Source: Baffinella frigidus (lineage: Eukaryota; Cryptophyceae; Cryptomonadales; Baffinellaceae). Taken from it: DNA of 14,520 nt. Each line of letters starts with the position of its first letter. Within the stretch, counting starts at the first letter, position 1. Below the pieces are notes generated by a model, which had not been told where the DNA came from, searched no databases, and saw nothing but the letters and a program-made list of their open reading frames with translations. Shown here piece by piece: positions 1-7,049 of this stretch. Where the stretch lies: assembly GCA_026770585.1 (NCBI GenBank), contig MU646992.1, positions 72,392 to 86,911 on the forward strand, read 5' to 3'. The translations under genes and the position numbers were made by a program.

Positions 1-31
1 CACCCAACTCATCTACTTCGATCATGCAAGC

Positions 32-79
32 CGCGCCAGATTCTTGGAAGGGGTCGCCAAAAGTCAATTCCCCGGAAGG
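32..79 (+). mobile_element. Left-end fragment of a CACGCCAG-ended element
   Basis: This stretch aligns with the first 48 bases of the complete element at 9412-9538. Both have CRCGCCAGA at the terminus, then TCTTGG, and the 17-base block TCGCCAAAAGTCAAT(T/C)CC. No matching right end is seen before the telomere-like tract at 148, so this copy looks truncated. The flanking bases 80-147 show no feature I can name. Confidence 0.5.
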
Positions 80-147
80 AGTCAGGGGGGAATTGTTTAC
101 TTTGGCATATTTCGGCGCCCAAATTGGCGCTCGGAAAGAGCCGAAGC

Positions 148-290
148 AAGGTTTCGGGTTTCGGGTTTCGGGTTCAAGGGTTGAGGGTTTAGGGTTCAGG
201 GTTTAGGGTTGAGGGTTCTGGGTTTAGGGCTCAGGGTTCAGGGTTTGGCTTAGGGATTAGGGCTTAGGGTTTGGGGTTTAGGAGGCGACC
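148..290 (+). repeat. Degenerate TTTAGGG telomere-like tract (G strand)
   Basis: Heptamers of the type GGGTTTC, GGGTTTA, GGGTTGA and GGGTTCA follow one another with frequent substitutions. The G-rich strand is the plus strand. The degeneracy and the embedded position suggest an interstitial or subtelomeric relic, not a working chromosome end. Confidence 0.8.
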
Positions 291-299
291 TGGTACTTG

Positions 300-357
300 C
301 CGTTGTCAATGTCTTTGACATGCTCTCGCCCGCCGTCGGAATATTGCGGCTGCGTAC
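300..357 (+). repeat. 58-bp direct repeat, copy 1
   Basis: It matches 591-648 at 57 of 58 positions (T/C at the seventh base); both run from CCGTTG to TGCGTAC. It ends exactly where the CACGCCAGG-ended element at 358 begins. No coding sense is evident. Confidence 0.9.
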
Positions 358-558
358 CACGCCAGGTCATTACTGGGAATTTCAGGACGCAACGGTTCGT
401 TTCGTGGTACTAAATGGTACGTAGCCACCATCGATTTCGCAGCTACTCGTCCTTTCCACGTCCGGTCCGAATACAAAAAAAAAATCGGATCCGGGTACAA
501 ACGTTTTAAAAAGACTTTTTAGTGTGCACACTGAAATTCCGAGTTACGACCTGGAGTG
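358..558. mobile_element. CACGCCAG-ended inverted-repeat element
   Basis: The left end CACGCCAGGTC is mirrored by GACCTGGAGTG at the right. Just inside, CCAGGTCATTACTGGGAATT (from 362) and the reverse complement of 531-554 agree at 21 of 24 positions, including the shared GGAATTTCAG. The interior, with TGGTACTAAATGGTACG and an A-run at 473-483, has no evident coding content. No clear target duplication is seen. Its left edge coincides with the end of the direct repeat 300-357. Confidence 0.6.
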
Positions 559-740
559 GCGAGGGGGTTTCGGGTTTCGGGTTCAGAGTTCCGTTGCCAA
601 TGTCTTTGACATGCTCTCGCCCGCCGTCGGAATATTGCGGCTGCGTACGAGTAAGGGTTGAGGTGCGTGTGCGTTAGGAGGAAGACTCGGCGATGAAAGG
701 GGGGTGGGGGTGATGTGTTCGACGACGGTACGAGGGGGGT
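559..740. repeat. 58-bp direct repeat copy 2 (591-648) and unassigned flanks
   Basis: 559-590 holds two GGGTTTC units of the telomere-like type. 591-648 is the second copy of the 58-bp repeat at 300-357. 649-740 is G-rich with no ORF or symmetry I can support. Confidence 0.7.
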
Positions 741-984
741 GAGGGTTTAGGGTTTAGGGTTTAGGGTTTAGGGTTCAGGGTTTAGGGTTTATGGGTAAGG
801 GTTTAGGGTTTAGGGATTAGGGTTTAGGGATTAGGGTTGAGGGTTGAGGGTTTAGGGCTTAGGGTTTAGGGATTAGGGTTGAGGGATCAGGGTGGAGGGA
901 TTAGGGTTGAGGGTTGAGGGTTGAGGGATTAGGGTTGAGGGTTGAGGGTTGAGGGATTAGGGTTGAGGGTTGAGGGTTGAGGGC
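741..984 (+). repeat. Degenerate TTTAGGG telomere-like tract (G strand)
   Basis: It starts with nearly perfect GGTTTAG heptamers (741-790) and decays rightwards into a higher-order mix of GGGTTGA and GGGATTA. The alternation of GGGATTA with runs of GGGTTGA looks like local amplification of mutated units. Confidence 0.85.
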
Positions 985-1011
985 ACCGCGGCTGACTGAA
1001 CCGGGCAGGGT

Positions 1012-1075
1012 GTGTGAGAGAGAACGTGTGTGTGAGAGAGAGAGAGGTTGCACGAGAGAGAGAGAGAGAGCGAGG
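1012..1075 (+). repeat. GA/GT microsatellite
   Basis: Interrupted GAGAGA runs with short GTGTGT pieces. No other function is suggested. Confidence 0.8.
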
Positions 1076-1098
1076 TGTGTACAGGACGGTGACTAACC

Positions 1099-1234
1099 TT
1101 ATCCGGGGAAACCTGTTTTTCTTTCATTTCCTGGCAACGAAAATTACTGCACAATTCGTTCTTACTAGTAATAATAAAGCATTTGTGTAGTAATTTTCGT
1201 TGCCAGGAAATGAAAGAAAAAAGGCCACGGATAA
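1099..1234. mobile_element. Palindromic element, TTATCCGG-ended (copy K1)
   Basis: The arms mirror each other from TTATCCGGGGAAACC to the central core; the block TTTCCTGGCAACGAAAATTA is repeated inverted as TAATTTTCGTTGCCAGGAAA. The right tip has diverged (GGCCACGGATAA). AACC flanks both ends (1095-1098 and 1235-1238), read as a 4-bp target duplication. The centre contains the shared core but reads TTACTAGTAATAATAAAGCA, opposite in orientation to copy K3. No protein is encoded, so it resembles a MITE mobilised in trans. Confidence 0.8.
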
Positions 1235-1275
1235 AACCCGGGAGGGAGCATCGCGAGAGAAGCCTGTGGTTTCAT

Positions 1276-1408
1276 CTCCTCAAAAGTATTCATCAATTGC
1301 TTTTGAAGCAACCAAATTTACTACACATATGCTCTAATATTACTTTTATGAGCAAATCGTGTAGTGATTTTCGTTGCCACAGAGCAATTAATTAATACTT
1401 CTATATAG
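1276..1408. mobile_element. Diverged palindromic element carrying the shared core
   Basis: The arms AAGTATTCATCAATTGCT and its inverted partner AGCAATTAATTAATACTT are imperfectly matched. The middle reads AAATTTACTACACATATGCT and ends GTGTAGTGATTTTCG, the same core as the K and T copies. The ends (TCTCCTCAAAAG and TATATAGA) are degraded and no target duplication is clear, which suggests an older insertion. Confidence 0.6.
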
Positions 1409-1447
1409 ATTAGGTTGGTTGACGAGAGCGCGACTTTTCGGGTGCTG

Positions 1448-1465
1448 GAGAGAGAGAGAGAGAGG
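1448..1465 (+). repeat. GA microsatellite
   Basis: A short uninterrupted run of GA dinucleotides. Confidence 0.8.
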
Positions 1466-1470
1466 GCTCC

Positions 1471-1601
1471 ACACAGAACACTACGGGGAACGTTCCTTAA
1501 TTCAATTATTGGACTGTTTCTTAGGAAACACGCCGAAAGTCAGTAATGGTTGGCCACGTTACTCCGGATATCCGGGGCTGGCCTCGTAGCCTTCTGAGTG
1601 G
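1471..1601 (+). repeat. Dispersed direct repeat, copy 1
   Basis: It aligns with 8262-8396 with scattered mismatches and small indels. Shared blocks are CACTACGGG, TTCTTAGGAAACACGCC, AATGGTTGG, CACGTTA, CCGGATATCCGGGG and CGTAGCCTT. Both copies lie downstream of a K-type palindrome and a telomere-like tract. No open frame is conserved between them. Confidence 0.75.
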
Positions 1602-1949
1602 TATTCGACTGGAGGCGGCAAAAACCTCAAACGAAAGTGGCGTTTCCTGGCCACTATTCCTTGCGCGATTTTTTAGTGACCCTCCCGGTACCAAAACTGC
1701 CCGCTCGAGTCAATAGCTGTTGAGCGCATCCCACCAGCAACCCGTAGCAGCTTATACCGGGTACTCGCAAGGATTCGGGTATTTTATTGGAAAAACAATC
1801 TTTCCTATGACCCTACAGTAGGAAACCCTAGGGACCTCGAATTGCTGACGGGAGATACCGAAGAGATTTCTTCGGTTTAGCTGAAAATCGCTACAGTACC
1901 GGATCCGGATATAAGCTGCAACGGGTTGCTGGTGGTCGTGATACGACAC
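1602..1949. other. Unassigned stretch with small hairpins
   Basis: No gene or dispersed repeat is recognised. The clearest local structure is a 7-bp perfect stem at about 1858-1877 (ACCGAAG...CTTCGGT). If the minus-strand exon at 1950-2212 is real, this would be the start of the downstream intron. Confidence 0.3.
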
Positions 1950-2212
1950 CTGGCTGCTTCTGCGCTGGCCCGCTTTGTCGTCCGCAGCGCGGGGTGTGGA
2001 GCCTGTCGCCTCGGGAGCAGCGTTGGGGGGCGGGGCAGAGTCGCCGCCCACCACGTCCTCCATCTCCTTCTTCATCTCGTCTCTGGGGTGTTCCTGCGAA
2101 CAAGCCTCGAGTGAGGAGGCGCGAAGGTCCCGGCGGATGTCAAGCGTGTCTCCACGCATGCTGCTGCTGGGGCCGATGGAGCCAGGGAAAACATTGGGCT
2201 CGCCATCACAGT
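1950..2212 (-). CDS. Possible internal exon, product unknown
   Basis: The minus strand is open here and encodes a polar, probably disordered segment including DEMKKEMEDVVGGD, then a Pro/Ala-rich stretch and a basic end (KAGQRRSSQ). It is bordered by a plausible acceptor (CCCTGCACAG, 2220-2213) and a plausible donor (CAG|GTGTCG, GT at 1949-1948). No domain is recognised. The open frame extends upstream into the large inverted repeat until an in-frame TAG near 2371, so the true start is unknown. The plus strand is also open in a frame sharing the same third-codon positions, so strand choice is uncertain; I prefer minus because its charged Lys/Glu composition looks more protein-like. Confidence 0.3.
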
Positions 2213-2220
2213 CTGTGCAG

Positions 2221-2361
2221 GGACTTGTGGAGGATGCGCGGGCGGGCGATGAGAAAGACTCGAGGCGCGCAACAGAGCGACCCTCGGCTGCTGGGTGGCT
2301 CGCAACAAGCGGTCGCCCCCGGTACCGACCATCCGCCCGGCCATGCCCGGGAGAGGGATGA
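2221..2361 (+). pseudogene. Remnant of a duplicated exon in the left arm
   Basis: After a possible acceptor CTGTGCAG (ending 2220) the plus frame reads GLVEDARAGDEKDSRRAT and stops at TGA 2359-2361. The mirrored copy in the right arm (5793-6197 minus) starts after the same CTGTGCAG|GGA but has about 75 extra bases encoding NLSPILATADARRRRALD-CYQ before LVED. The left copy therefore looks internally deleted. No family is recognised. Confidence 0.2.
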
Positions 2362-2835
2362 GGGGCCGACTAACCCGCCGGCACTCCCGGACCTCTGTGC
2401 GTGTCGATGGGCGCGGGGGCGCGGGGATGGCACGGACCTTGGTTCTTTGGTGGGCCCGAGGGAAAGTCCTTTTGGAGGAGGTGCGGCCAACGGCTGAAAT
2501 TCCCTATGATCAAACACATGTGCAGGGGGTGTTCTGAAGGTACACAGGCCTCTGTGTGATTACGATCTCCAGCGAGTTGGTACACACCCTGCTCGATACC
2601 CCTCGACGGTGATCGGATCCAGGAAAGTGGGTCGCAACCCAAGCCAGGGTGATGGGGTGAAGGGAGGCGAGGGGGTTCGGCCCTAATCGTACGTGCACGC
2701 GGGGGGCTCCTACACGCGGGCGATTCACGGACCTGACCTCAAGAGCGGCCTCCCCTCCTCGCTCAACGGCCGAAGCAACGGCCAGCGGTTGCGACTCTTT
2801 TTCTTTGAATTTTATGTTTTGAACTTACATGGACT

Positions 2836-2964
2836 AGATGGACTGTGTCCAGGACACGACACCTTCAAAAGGAAAGGAGATCTCATTCTGACATTCCTGT
2901 TCTGATCTTGAATCCGCTTTTACAATACATGGACTGTGTCCAGGGACACGACACCTGCAAAAGT
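2836..2964 (+). repeat. Short direct duplication within the left arm
   Basis: CATGGACTAGATGGACTGTG at the first site and ACATGGACTGTGTCCAG at 2927-2943 both lead into (G)GACACGACACCT(T/G)CAAAAG. The duplicated segment contains the self-complementary GTGTCCNNGGACAC. It is present, inverted, in the right arm, so it predates the arm duplication. Confidence 0.6.
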
Positions 2965-3183
2965 CAACTCGCTTTTGCGCCCCCAAAAAGTTCCAGCGTA
3001 AACGTCGCGACCTAGGACATAACCATCGCGGAATAGCCACGGGGTAAATTCAAGCACATGTCGCCGGATGGAGGAGTCGGCTCCCTGAAGTCGGCTCCCT
3101 GAAGGAGCCAACTTGAGCTGGATTGGCTAACCGATCTGATGATCGGCTGGCCGATCCGACTCCTCCCCTTTTTGGAACCCAGG

Positions 3184-3317
3184 GGAATGATAGGTCTATC
3201 TCGATGAGACCAGGCTGATAAGTCTGTCAAAATTCGTGGACCTACCAGCCCCCGGAATGATAGGTCTATAGCGATGAGACCGGGCTGTCAAGTCTGTCAA
3301 AATTCGTGGACCTACCA
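3184..3317 (+). repeat. Two tandem 64-bp units, 70-bp period
   Basis: GGAATGATAGGTCTAT...GACCTACCA occurs at 3184-3247 and 3254-3317 with a few differences (CTC/AGC, CAGG/CGGG). The right arm holds both units inverted at about 4575-4975, but there a 264-bp insert separates the distal parts. Confidence 0.85.
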
Positions 3318-3528
3318 AACCTCTCCTTCGTCGCCGTCGTTACTTCATCCGCGCCAATCTTCGGGGAGCATCCCTCGGAGACAGACTGAGCGGGGTATAA
3401 CATGGACCGATCATAGTCTGGTAATGGCACGGGTTAGGCAATAACGGCGAAACCTCTTTAATGAATTCAGTAATCAGTAATCAGGACGGGCTAACTACGG
3501 GAGCGACGAACGGTGACCCGGCCTTGGG

Positions 3529-3774
3529 CCTTTAGGTCCTTCAGGTTTTAATTTCTCCCAACATATGCCAACGACACGCCGTTCCGTAGAAGGGATCTGC
3601 AGGGAAAGCATTTTTGCTTTCGGATCGCGTTTAGCTCTCCAGTGCAGAGGCTCGTGTGGGCAGAACTGAGGACCTTTAGGTCCTTCAGGTTTTAATTTCG
3701 CCCAACATATGCCAACGACAAGCCGTTCCTTAGAAGGGATCTGCAGAGAAAGCATTTTTGCTTTCGGATCGCGT
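3529..3774 (+). repeat. Two 102-bp units, 144-bp period, each with a small hairpin
   Basis: 3529-3630 and 3673-3774 are near copies running from CCTTTAGGTCC to CGGATCGCGT. Each contains the stem-loop GAAAGCATTTTTGCTTTC (3604-3621 and 3748-3765). The right arm has one inverted copy beginning at 4269. An open minus-strand frame across both units repeats the same peptide and is best read as a by-product of the duplication. Confidence 0.85.
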
Positions 3775-4268
3775 CTCTTGGGGTGTTGGAGTTAGACCAA
3801 AAAGGTACAGGCTCGCACACACACCGACTCCAAGTCAGCCGCTATGAGGCTCATGGTATCCCATGGTTGGAGCATATGAGCTTCAACCACGGATACCCCA
3901 GAGGAAAGACGATTCCAAAAGGTGAGAGGGATTGTGTGTGGAGGTTTGAGGTGAAGTCCGCCAGATAACAAAGATGAAAGGAGAGAAAGGTGGATGTGAA
4001 GAGGTTTCCCCTGCTAGTTTTTTTTGGCGCAAAAGCGAGGTGACTTTTGCAGGTGTCGCACCCCATCCTAAATTCAGTAATCAGTAATCCAGCGCAGAAA
4101 TCCGCCGCACCTTGTCCCAGCGTGCACATGTAGAGCCCTTCAGCACCGCGCTCAGCCCCTCCCCGACTACGCTGCCTTCCCAACACCTGCCGCTCAAGGC
4201 CCGTCGGATCTCATCCGGACGAGTATTTTGGCAAAATAAGTTTTTAAAAGTATTTTCAACGAAAATTA
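3625..4268. other. Spacer between the arms of the large inverted repeat
   Basis: No gene is recognised. It holds the second unit of the 144-bp duplication (to 3774), an imperfect stem-loop at 3855-3897 (GGTATCC...GGATACC outer stem), a scrambled piece at about 4012-4050 resembling 5163-5204 of the right arm (GGCGCAAAAGCGAG and GACTTTTGCAGGTGTCG), a copy of ATTCAGTAATCAGTAATC (about 4073-4090) also found at 3465-3482, and a truncated palindromic element at 4207-4268. Confidence 0.6.
4207..4268 (+). mobile_element. Truncated T-family palindrome
   Basis: GATC followed by TCATCCGGACGAGTATT matches the outer end of the complete element at 7054-7194 (read from its right side). The arm continues to CAACGAAAATTA, where the shared core should continue CTACAC. 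Homology stops exactly there and the right arm of the large inverted repeat begins at 4269. The second half of the element is missing. Confidence 0.65.
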
Positions 4269-4680
4269 TCCGAAAGCAAAAATGCTTTCTCTGCAGATCC
4301 TTTCTATGGAACGGCGTGTCGTTGGCATATGTTGGGAGAAAGAAATTAAAACCTAAAGGACCTAAAGGCCCAAGGCCGGGTCACCGTTCGTCGCTCCCGT
4401 AGTTAGCCCGTCCTGATTACTGATTACTGAATTCATTAAAGAGGTTTCGCCGTTATTGCCTAACCCGTGCCATTACCAGACTATGATCGGTCCATGTTAT
4501 ACCCCGCTCAGTCTGTCTCCGAGGGATGCTCCCCGAAGATTGGCGCGGATGAAGTAACGACGGCGACGAAGGAGAGGTTTGGTAGGTCCACGAATTTTGA
4601 CAGACTTAACAGCCCGGTCTCATCGCTATAGACCTATCATTCCGGGGTCTGGTAGGTCCACGAATTTTGACAGACTTATT

Positions 4681-4944
4681 TTGCCCAGTCCGGGGCAACT
4701 GTGTATGGAATAGGCAGAGGCCCCACGCAACGGGGTGCTCTGCGGGGAGCCATTGGGGAGTGACACGCTGTCCGGTTCGCCGGGCTTGTGCGGGGAGCTC
4801 CTTCGTGGTTTTTCCTTATGGGTAGTGGCAGTTTCTTGGGTAGGAAAAATCTGGTGCAGACCCCAGATGTTGTCCTAACCTCGCCTCAATTCTTGCACCG
4901 TGCATTCTCACTTTCGAATAAAGTCAATAAGTGTCAATAAGTGT
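4681..4944. mobile_element. 264-bp insertion in the right arm, type unknown
   Basis: The left arm reads straight through here (its complement is GACTTAT|CAGCCTGG), whereas this arm has 264 extra bases. The right end carries short tandem units (AATAAGTGTCAATAAGTGTC, 4924-4943) after an AATAAA, a tail style seen in some retroelements. GGTTCGCCGGG at about 4775 is only a partial RNA polymerase III B-box match and no A box is convincing. ACTTAT at the left junction and ATAAGT at the right are inverted. It could be a SINE-like element, a different TIR element, or a deletion in the other arm. Confidence 0.5.
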
Positions 4945-5792
4945 CAGCCTGGTCTCATCGATATCTATCATTCCCCTGGGTTCCAAAAAGGGGAGGAGTG
5001 GGATTGGCCAGCCGATCATCAGATCGGTTAGCCAATCCAGCTCAAGTCGGCTCCTTCAGGGAGCCGACTCCTCCATCCGGCGACATGTGCTTGAATTTAC
5101 CCCGTGGCTATTCGAAATCGATTCCGCGATGGTTATTCCTAGGGCGCGACGTTTACGCTGGAACTTTTTGGGGGCGCAAAAGCGAGTTGACTTTTGCAGG
5201 TGTCGTGTCCCTGGACACAGTCCATGTATTGTAAAAGCGGATTCAAGATCAGAACAGGAATGTCAGAATGAGATCTCCTTTCCTTTTGAAGGTGTCGTGT
5301 CCTGGACACAGTCCATCTAGTCCATGTAAGTTCAAAACATAAAATTCAAAGAAAAACAGTCGCAACCGCTGGCCGTTGCTTCGGCCGTTAAGCGAGGAGG
5401 GGAGGCCGCTCTTGAGGTCAGGTCCGTGAATCGCCCGCGTGTAGGAGCCCCCCGCGTGCACGTACGATTAGGGCCGAACCCCCTCGCCTCCCTTCACCCC
5501 ATCACCCTGGCTTGGGTTGCGACCCACTTTCCTGGATCCGATCACCGTCGAGGGGTATCGAGCAGGGTGTGTACCAACTCGCTGGAGATCGTAATCACAC
5601 AGAGGCCTGTGTACCTTCAGAAAACCCCCTGCACATGTGTTTGATCATAGGGAATTTCAGCCGTTGGCCGCACCTCCTCCAAAAGGACTTTCCCTCGGGC
5701 CCACCAAAGAACCAAGGTCCGTGCCATCCCCGCGCCCCCGCGCCCATCGACACGCACAGAGGTCCGGGAGTGCCGGCGGGTTAGTCGGCCCC

Positions 5793-6197
5793 TCATCCCT
5801 CTCCCGGGCATGGCCGGGCGGATTGTCGGTACCGGGGGCGACCGCTTGTTGCGAGCCACCCAGCAGCCGAGGGTCGCTCTGTTGCGCGCCTCGAGTCTTT
5901 CTCATCGCCCGCCCGCGAATCTCATAGGGAAACTCCCGGAAAGTTGGGTAGTTTCCCTACGGAATTAGGTAGGACCTAGCTACCGTAGGCCGTAGGACTC
6001 CTAGGACCTCCTTTCCTACGAGCCCTCGGCCTTCGGTAGGAGGTCCTAGGCAATGCCGTAGACGAAACTACCTTCATTTTCGGGAGTTTTACGACTAAAT
6101 CCTCCACAAGTCTCTGATAGCAGTCGAGCGCCCTCCTCCTCCTCGCGTCAGCTGTAGCGAGGATCGGCGAGAGATTGTAATCCCGAGCGTGGTGTCC
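5793..6197 (-). pseudogene. Candidate exon split by a palindromic element
   Basis: On the minus strand a plausible acceptor (CCAACGCTGTGCAG|GG) precedes an open frame encoding GHHARDYNLSPILATADA, then RRRRALDCYQRLVED. At the GAT codon the frame runs into the 176-bp element at 5922-6097. Beyond it the same frame would continue with AGDEKDSRRATERPSAAGWL and end at TGA (5793-5795). The mirrored left-arm copy at 2221-2361 has the tail without the element but lacks most of the first part. No domain is recognised. It may be a captured or duplicated host exon, now broken in both copies. Confidence 0.25.
5918..6101. mobile_element. TCAT-ended element with CCTACGG-type interior, AATC duplication
   Basis: AATC at 5918-5921 and 6098-6101 flanks a 176-bp inverted-repeat element (5922-6097) beginning TCATAGGGAAACTCCCGG and ending CGGGAGTTTTACGACTA. 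The inverted arms continue through GTAGTTTC and CTACGG. The interior is made of CCGTAGGCCGTAGGACTC and CCTAGGACC-like motifs as in 12581-12732, not the TTACTACAC core of other TCAT-ended copies. The left arm of the large inverted repeat has the near-empty site GATG (2233-2236, CATC on this strand). Confidence 0.8.
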
Positions 6198-6242
6198 CTG
6201 CACAGCGTTGGTGAGGGATATGGTGAGGCTAGGTCGTCTGAA

Positions 6243-6385
6243 AAGCTAATGCCAACGAGGTACTTAGAGCCTACGGATTGCCTACGGTAGGAGCCCCCCT
6301 CCTACGACTTTTAGAGACTTTTTGTTTTAAACGTGGGAGGAAGGGGATTCCTACCGTAGGCTAAGGGGTCCGCTGGCGTTAGCTT
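6243..6385. mobile_element. Inverted-repeat element with CCTACGG interior
   Basis: AAGCTAATGCCAACG at the left is mirrored by CGCTGGCGTTAGCTT at the right (13 of 15). Inside, GCCTACGG and CCTACGGTAGG are mirrored by CCTACCGTAGGC. No target duplication could be assigned. No coding content. Confidence 0.65.
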
Positions 6386-6463
6386 GTGGCATTATAGGGC
6401 GGGAGGGAAGTGGAGGTGGCGTGAAACGAGCTGCACTATCATGCATGTGCCCAGCCACCAACC

Positions 6464-6594
6464 TTATCCGGGAACAAGTATTTTTCTTTTAAAAGCTGGC
6501 GATTAAAATTACTACACAACTGGTCACGTCCGAAGCAATTGTGTGGTAATTTTCGTGCGGATTTTTTAAAAGAAAAATACTTGTTCCCGGATAA
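6464..6594. mobile_element. Palindromic element, TTATCCGG-ended (copy K2)
   Basis: The arms 6464-6494 and 6564-6594 are perfect 31-bp inverted repeats starting TTATCCGGGAACAAGT. The core AAAATTACTACACAA...TTGTGTGGTAATTTT is present, with an unusual centre (CTGGTCACGTCCGAAG). AACC flanks both sides (6460-6463, 6595-6598). The perfect arms suggest a young copy. Confidence 0.85.
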
Positions 6595-6607
6595 AACCCT
6601 CACGGTC

Positions 6608-6711
6608 GGACCAAATCGACAATTGTTTTAAGCCATTTCCTTAGGACAGAGGGGTCGAATCCGACCCCTCCGTAGGGGAAATCCGAGATCTTAAAATCGA
6701 CGACTTGGTCC
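6608..6711. mobile_element. GGACCAAATCG-ended inverted-repeat element (copy J1)
   Basis: GGACCAAATCGACAATT is mirrored by AATCGACGACTTGGTCC with small differences. The middle is a second inverted repeat, GAGGGGTCG...CGACCCCTC (about 6649-6670). It starts 9 bases after the AACC duplication of the preceding element. Confidence 0.6.
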
Positions 6712-6872
6712 CAGGGTTGGTAGAGGGGCGTCGTGTCGGGCCATTCACTCCAGGGGAATGAACCTCTACGCGCCGTTTTTTGTCACCTGACCACGCCCAT
6801 AAACCATAAACCATAAATCCGGAGCCCTGAACTCTGAACCTTGAACCCTGGGTGGTGCTTGGACCGGGCGAC
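6712..6872. other. Unassigned stretch with a few telomere-like units
   Basis: 6795-6852 contains ACCATAAACCATAAA and GAACTCTGAACCTTGAACCC, a weak C-strand heptamer-like pattern. Nothing else is recognised. Confidence 0.35.
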
Positions 6873-7020
6873 GATTTCATAGGAAGACGGTTAAATTCAA
6901 AACTTTCTGGTAATGAGATTTACTACACATAATGAGTTTTACTAGTAACAATAAAGCATTCATGCAGTAATTTTCATTGATTCCAAAAGGTTTAAATTCA
7001 AACCGTTTCCCTTTGAGATT
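6873..7020. mobile_element. T-family palindrome, 140 bp, GATT duplication
   Basis: The element is 6877-7016 (TCATAGGAAGACGG...CCGTTTCCCTTTGA) with GATT at 6873-6876 and 7017-7020; this non-palindromic duplicate fixes the boundaries. The arms share AAATTCAAA and CTTT(C/T)TGG-like blocks. The core is reversed relative to 13372-13511 (TTTTACTAGTAACAATAAAG). Confidence 0.85.
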
Positions 7021-7049
7021 TGCCAGAGGCGGGGAGGCGACGTTCGCCT

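Larger units (their letters stand above)
2219..3624 (+). repeat. Large inverted repeat, left arm (about 1.4 kb)
   Basis: This arm is nearly identical to the reverse complement of 4269-6114 once two insertions in the right arm (4681-4944 and about 5918-6097) are removed. Only scattered single-base differences and small indels are seen, for example a tandem copy of TCGGCTCCCTGAAG near 3077-3104 that is single in the right arm, and an extra 11 bp in the right arm near 5115. The outermost 18 bases (CAG(G/A)GACTTGTGGAGGAT) are shared. Inside are further duplications listed separately. Identical short frames occur in both arms, but high arm identity explains that, so I call no gene here. Confidence 0.9.
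4269..6114 (-). repeat. Large inverted repeat, right arm
   Basis: This is the reverse complement of 2219-3624 plus two insertions: 264 bp at 4681-4944 and a 176-bp element with one duplicated tetranucleotide at about 5918-6101. Excluding them, the arm lengths agree to within a few tens of bases. Candidate origins are a fold-back or long-TIR transposon, or a segmental inverted duplication. No target duplication outside the arms is evident. Confidence 0.9.

Noticed and set aside
741-984. A true chromosome end at the left tract
   Set aside because: The units are too degenerate, and unique sequence and further elements lie on both sides.
2693-2905. 70-codon frame identical in both arms of the large inverted repeat
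   Set aside because: The arms are nearly identical overall, so identity is no evidence of selection. No motif or gene context.
3495-3755. Minus-strand frame with an internal peptide repeat (KPEGPKGP)
   Set aside because: The peptide repeat follows from the 144-bp DNA duplication. There is no splice or start context, and the inverted copy does not preserve the whole frame.
4681-4944. A spliceosomal RNA in the right-arm insert (GTGGCAGT and G-rich stems suggested one)
   Set aside because: No match to U1, U2, U4, U5 or U6 signature segments could be seen.
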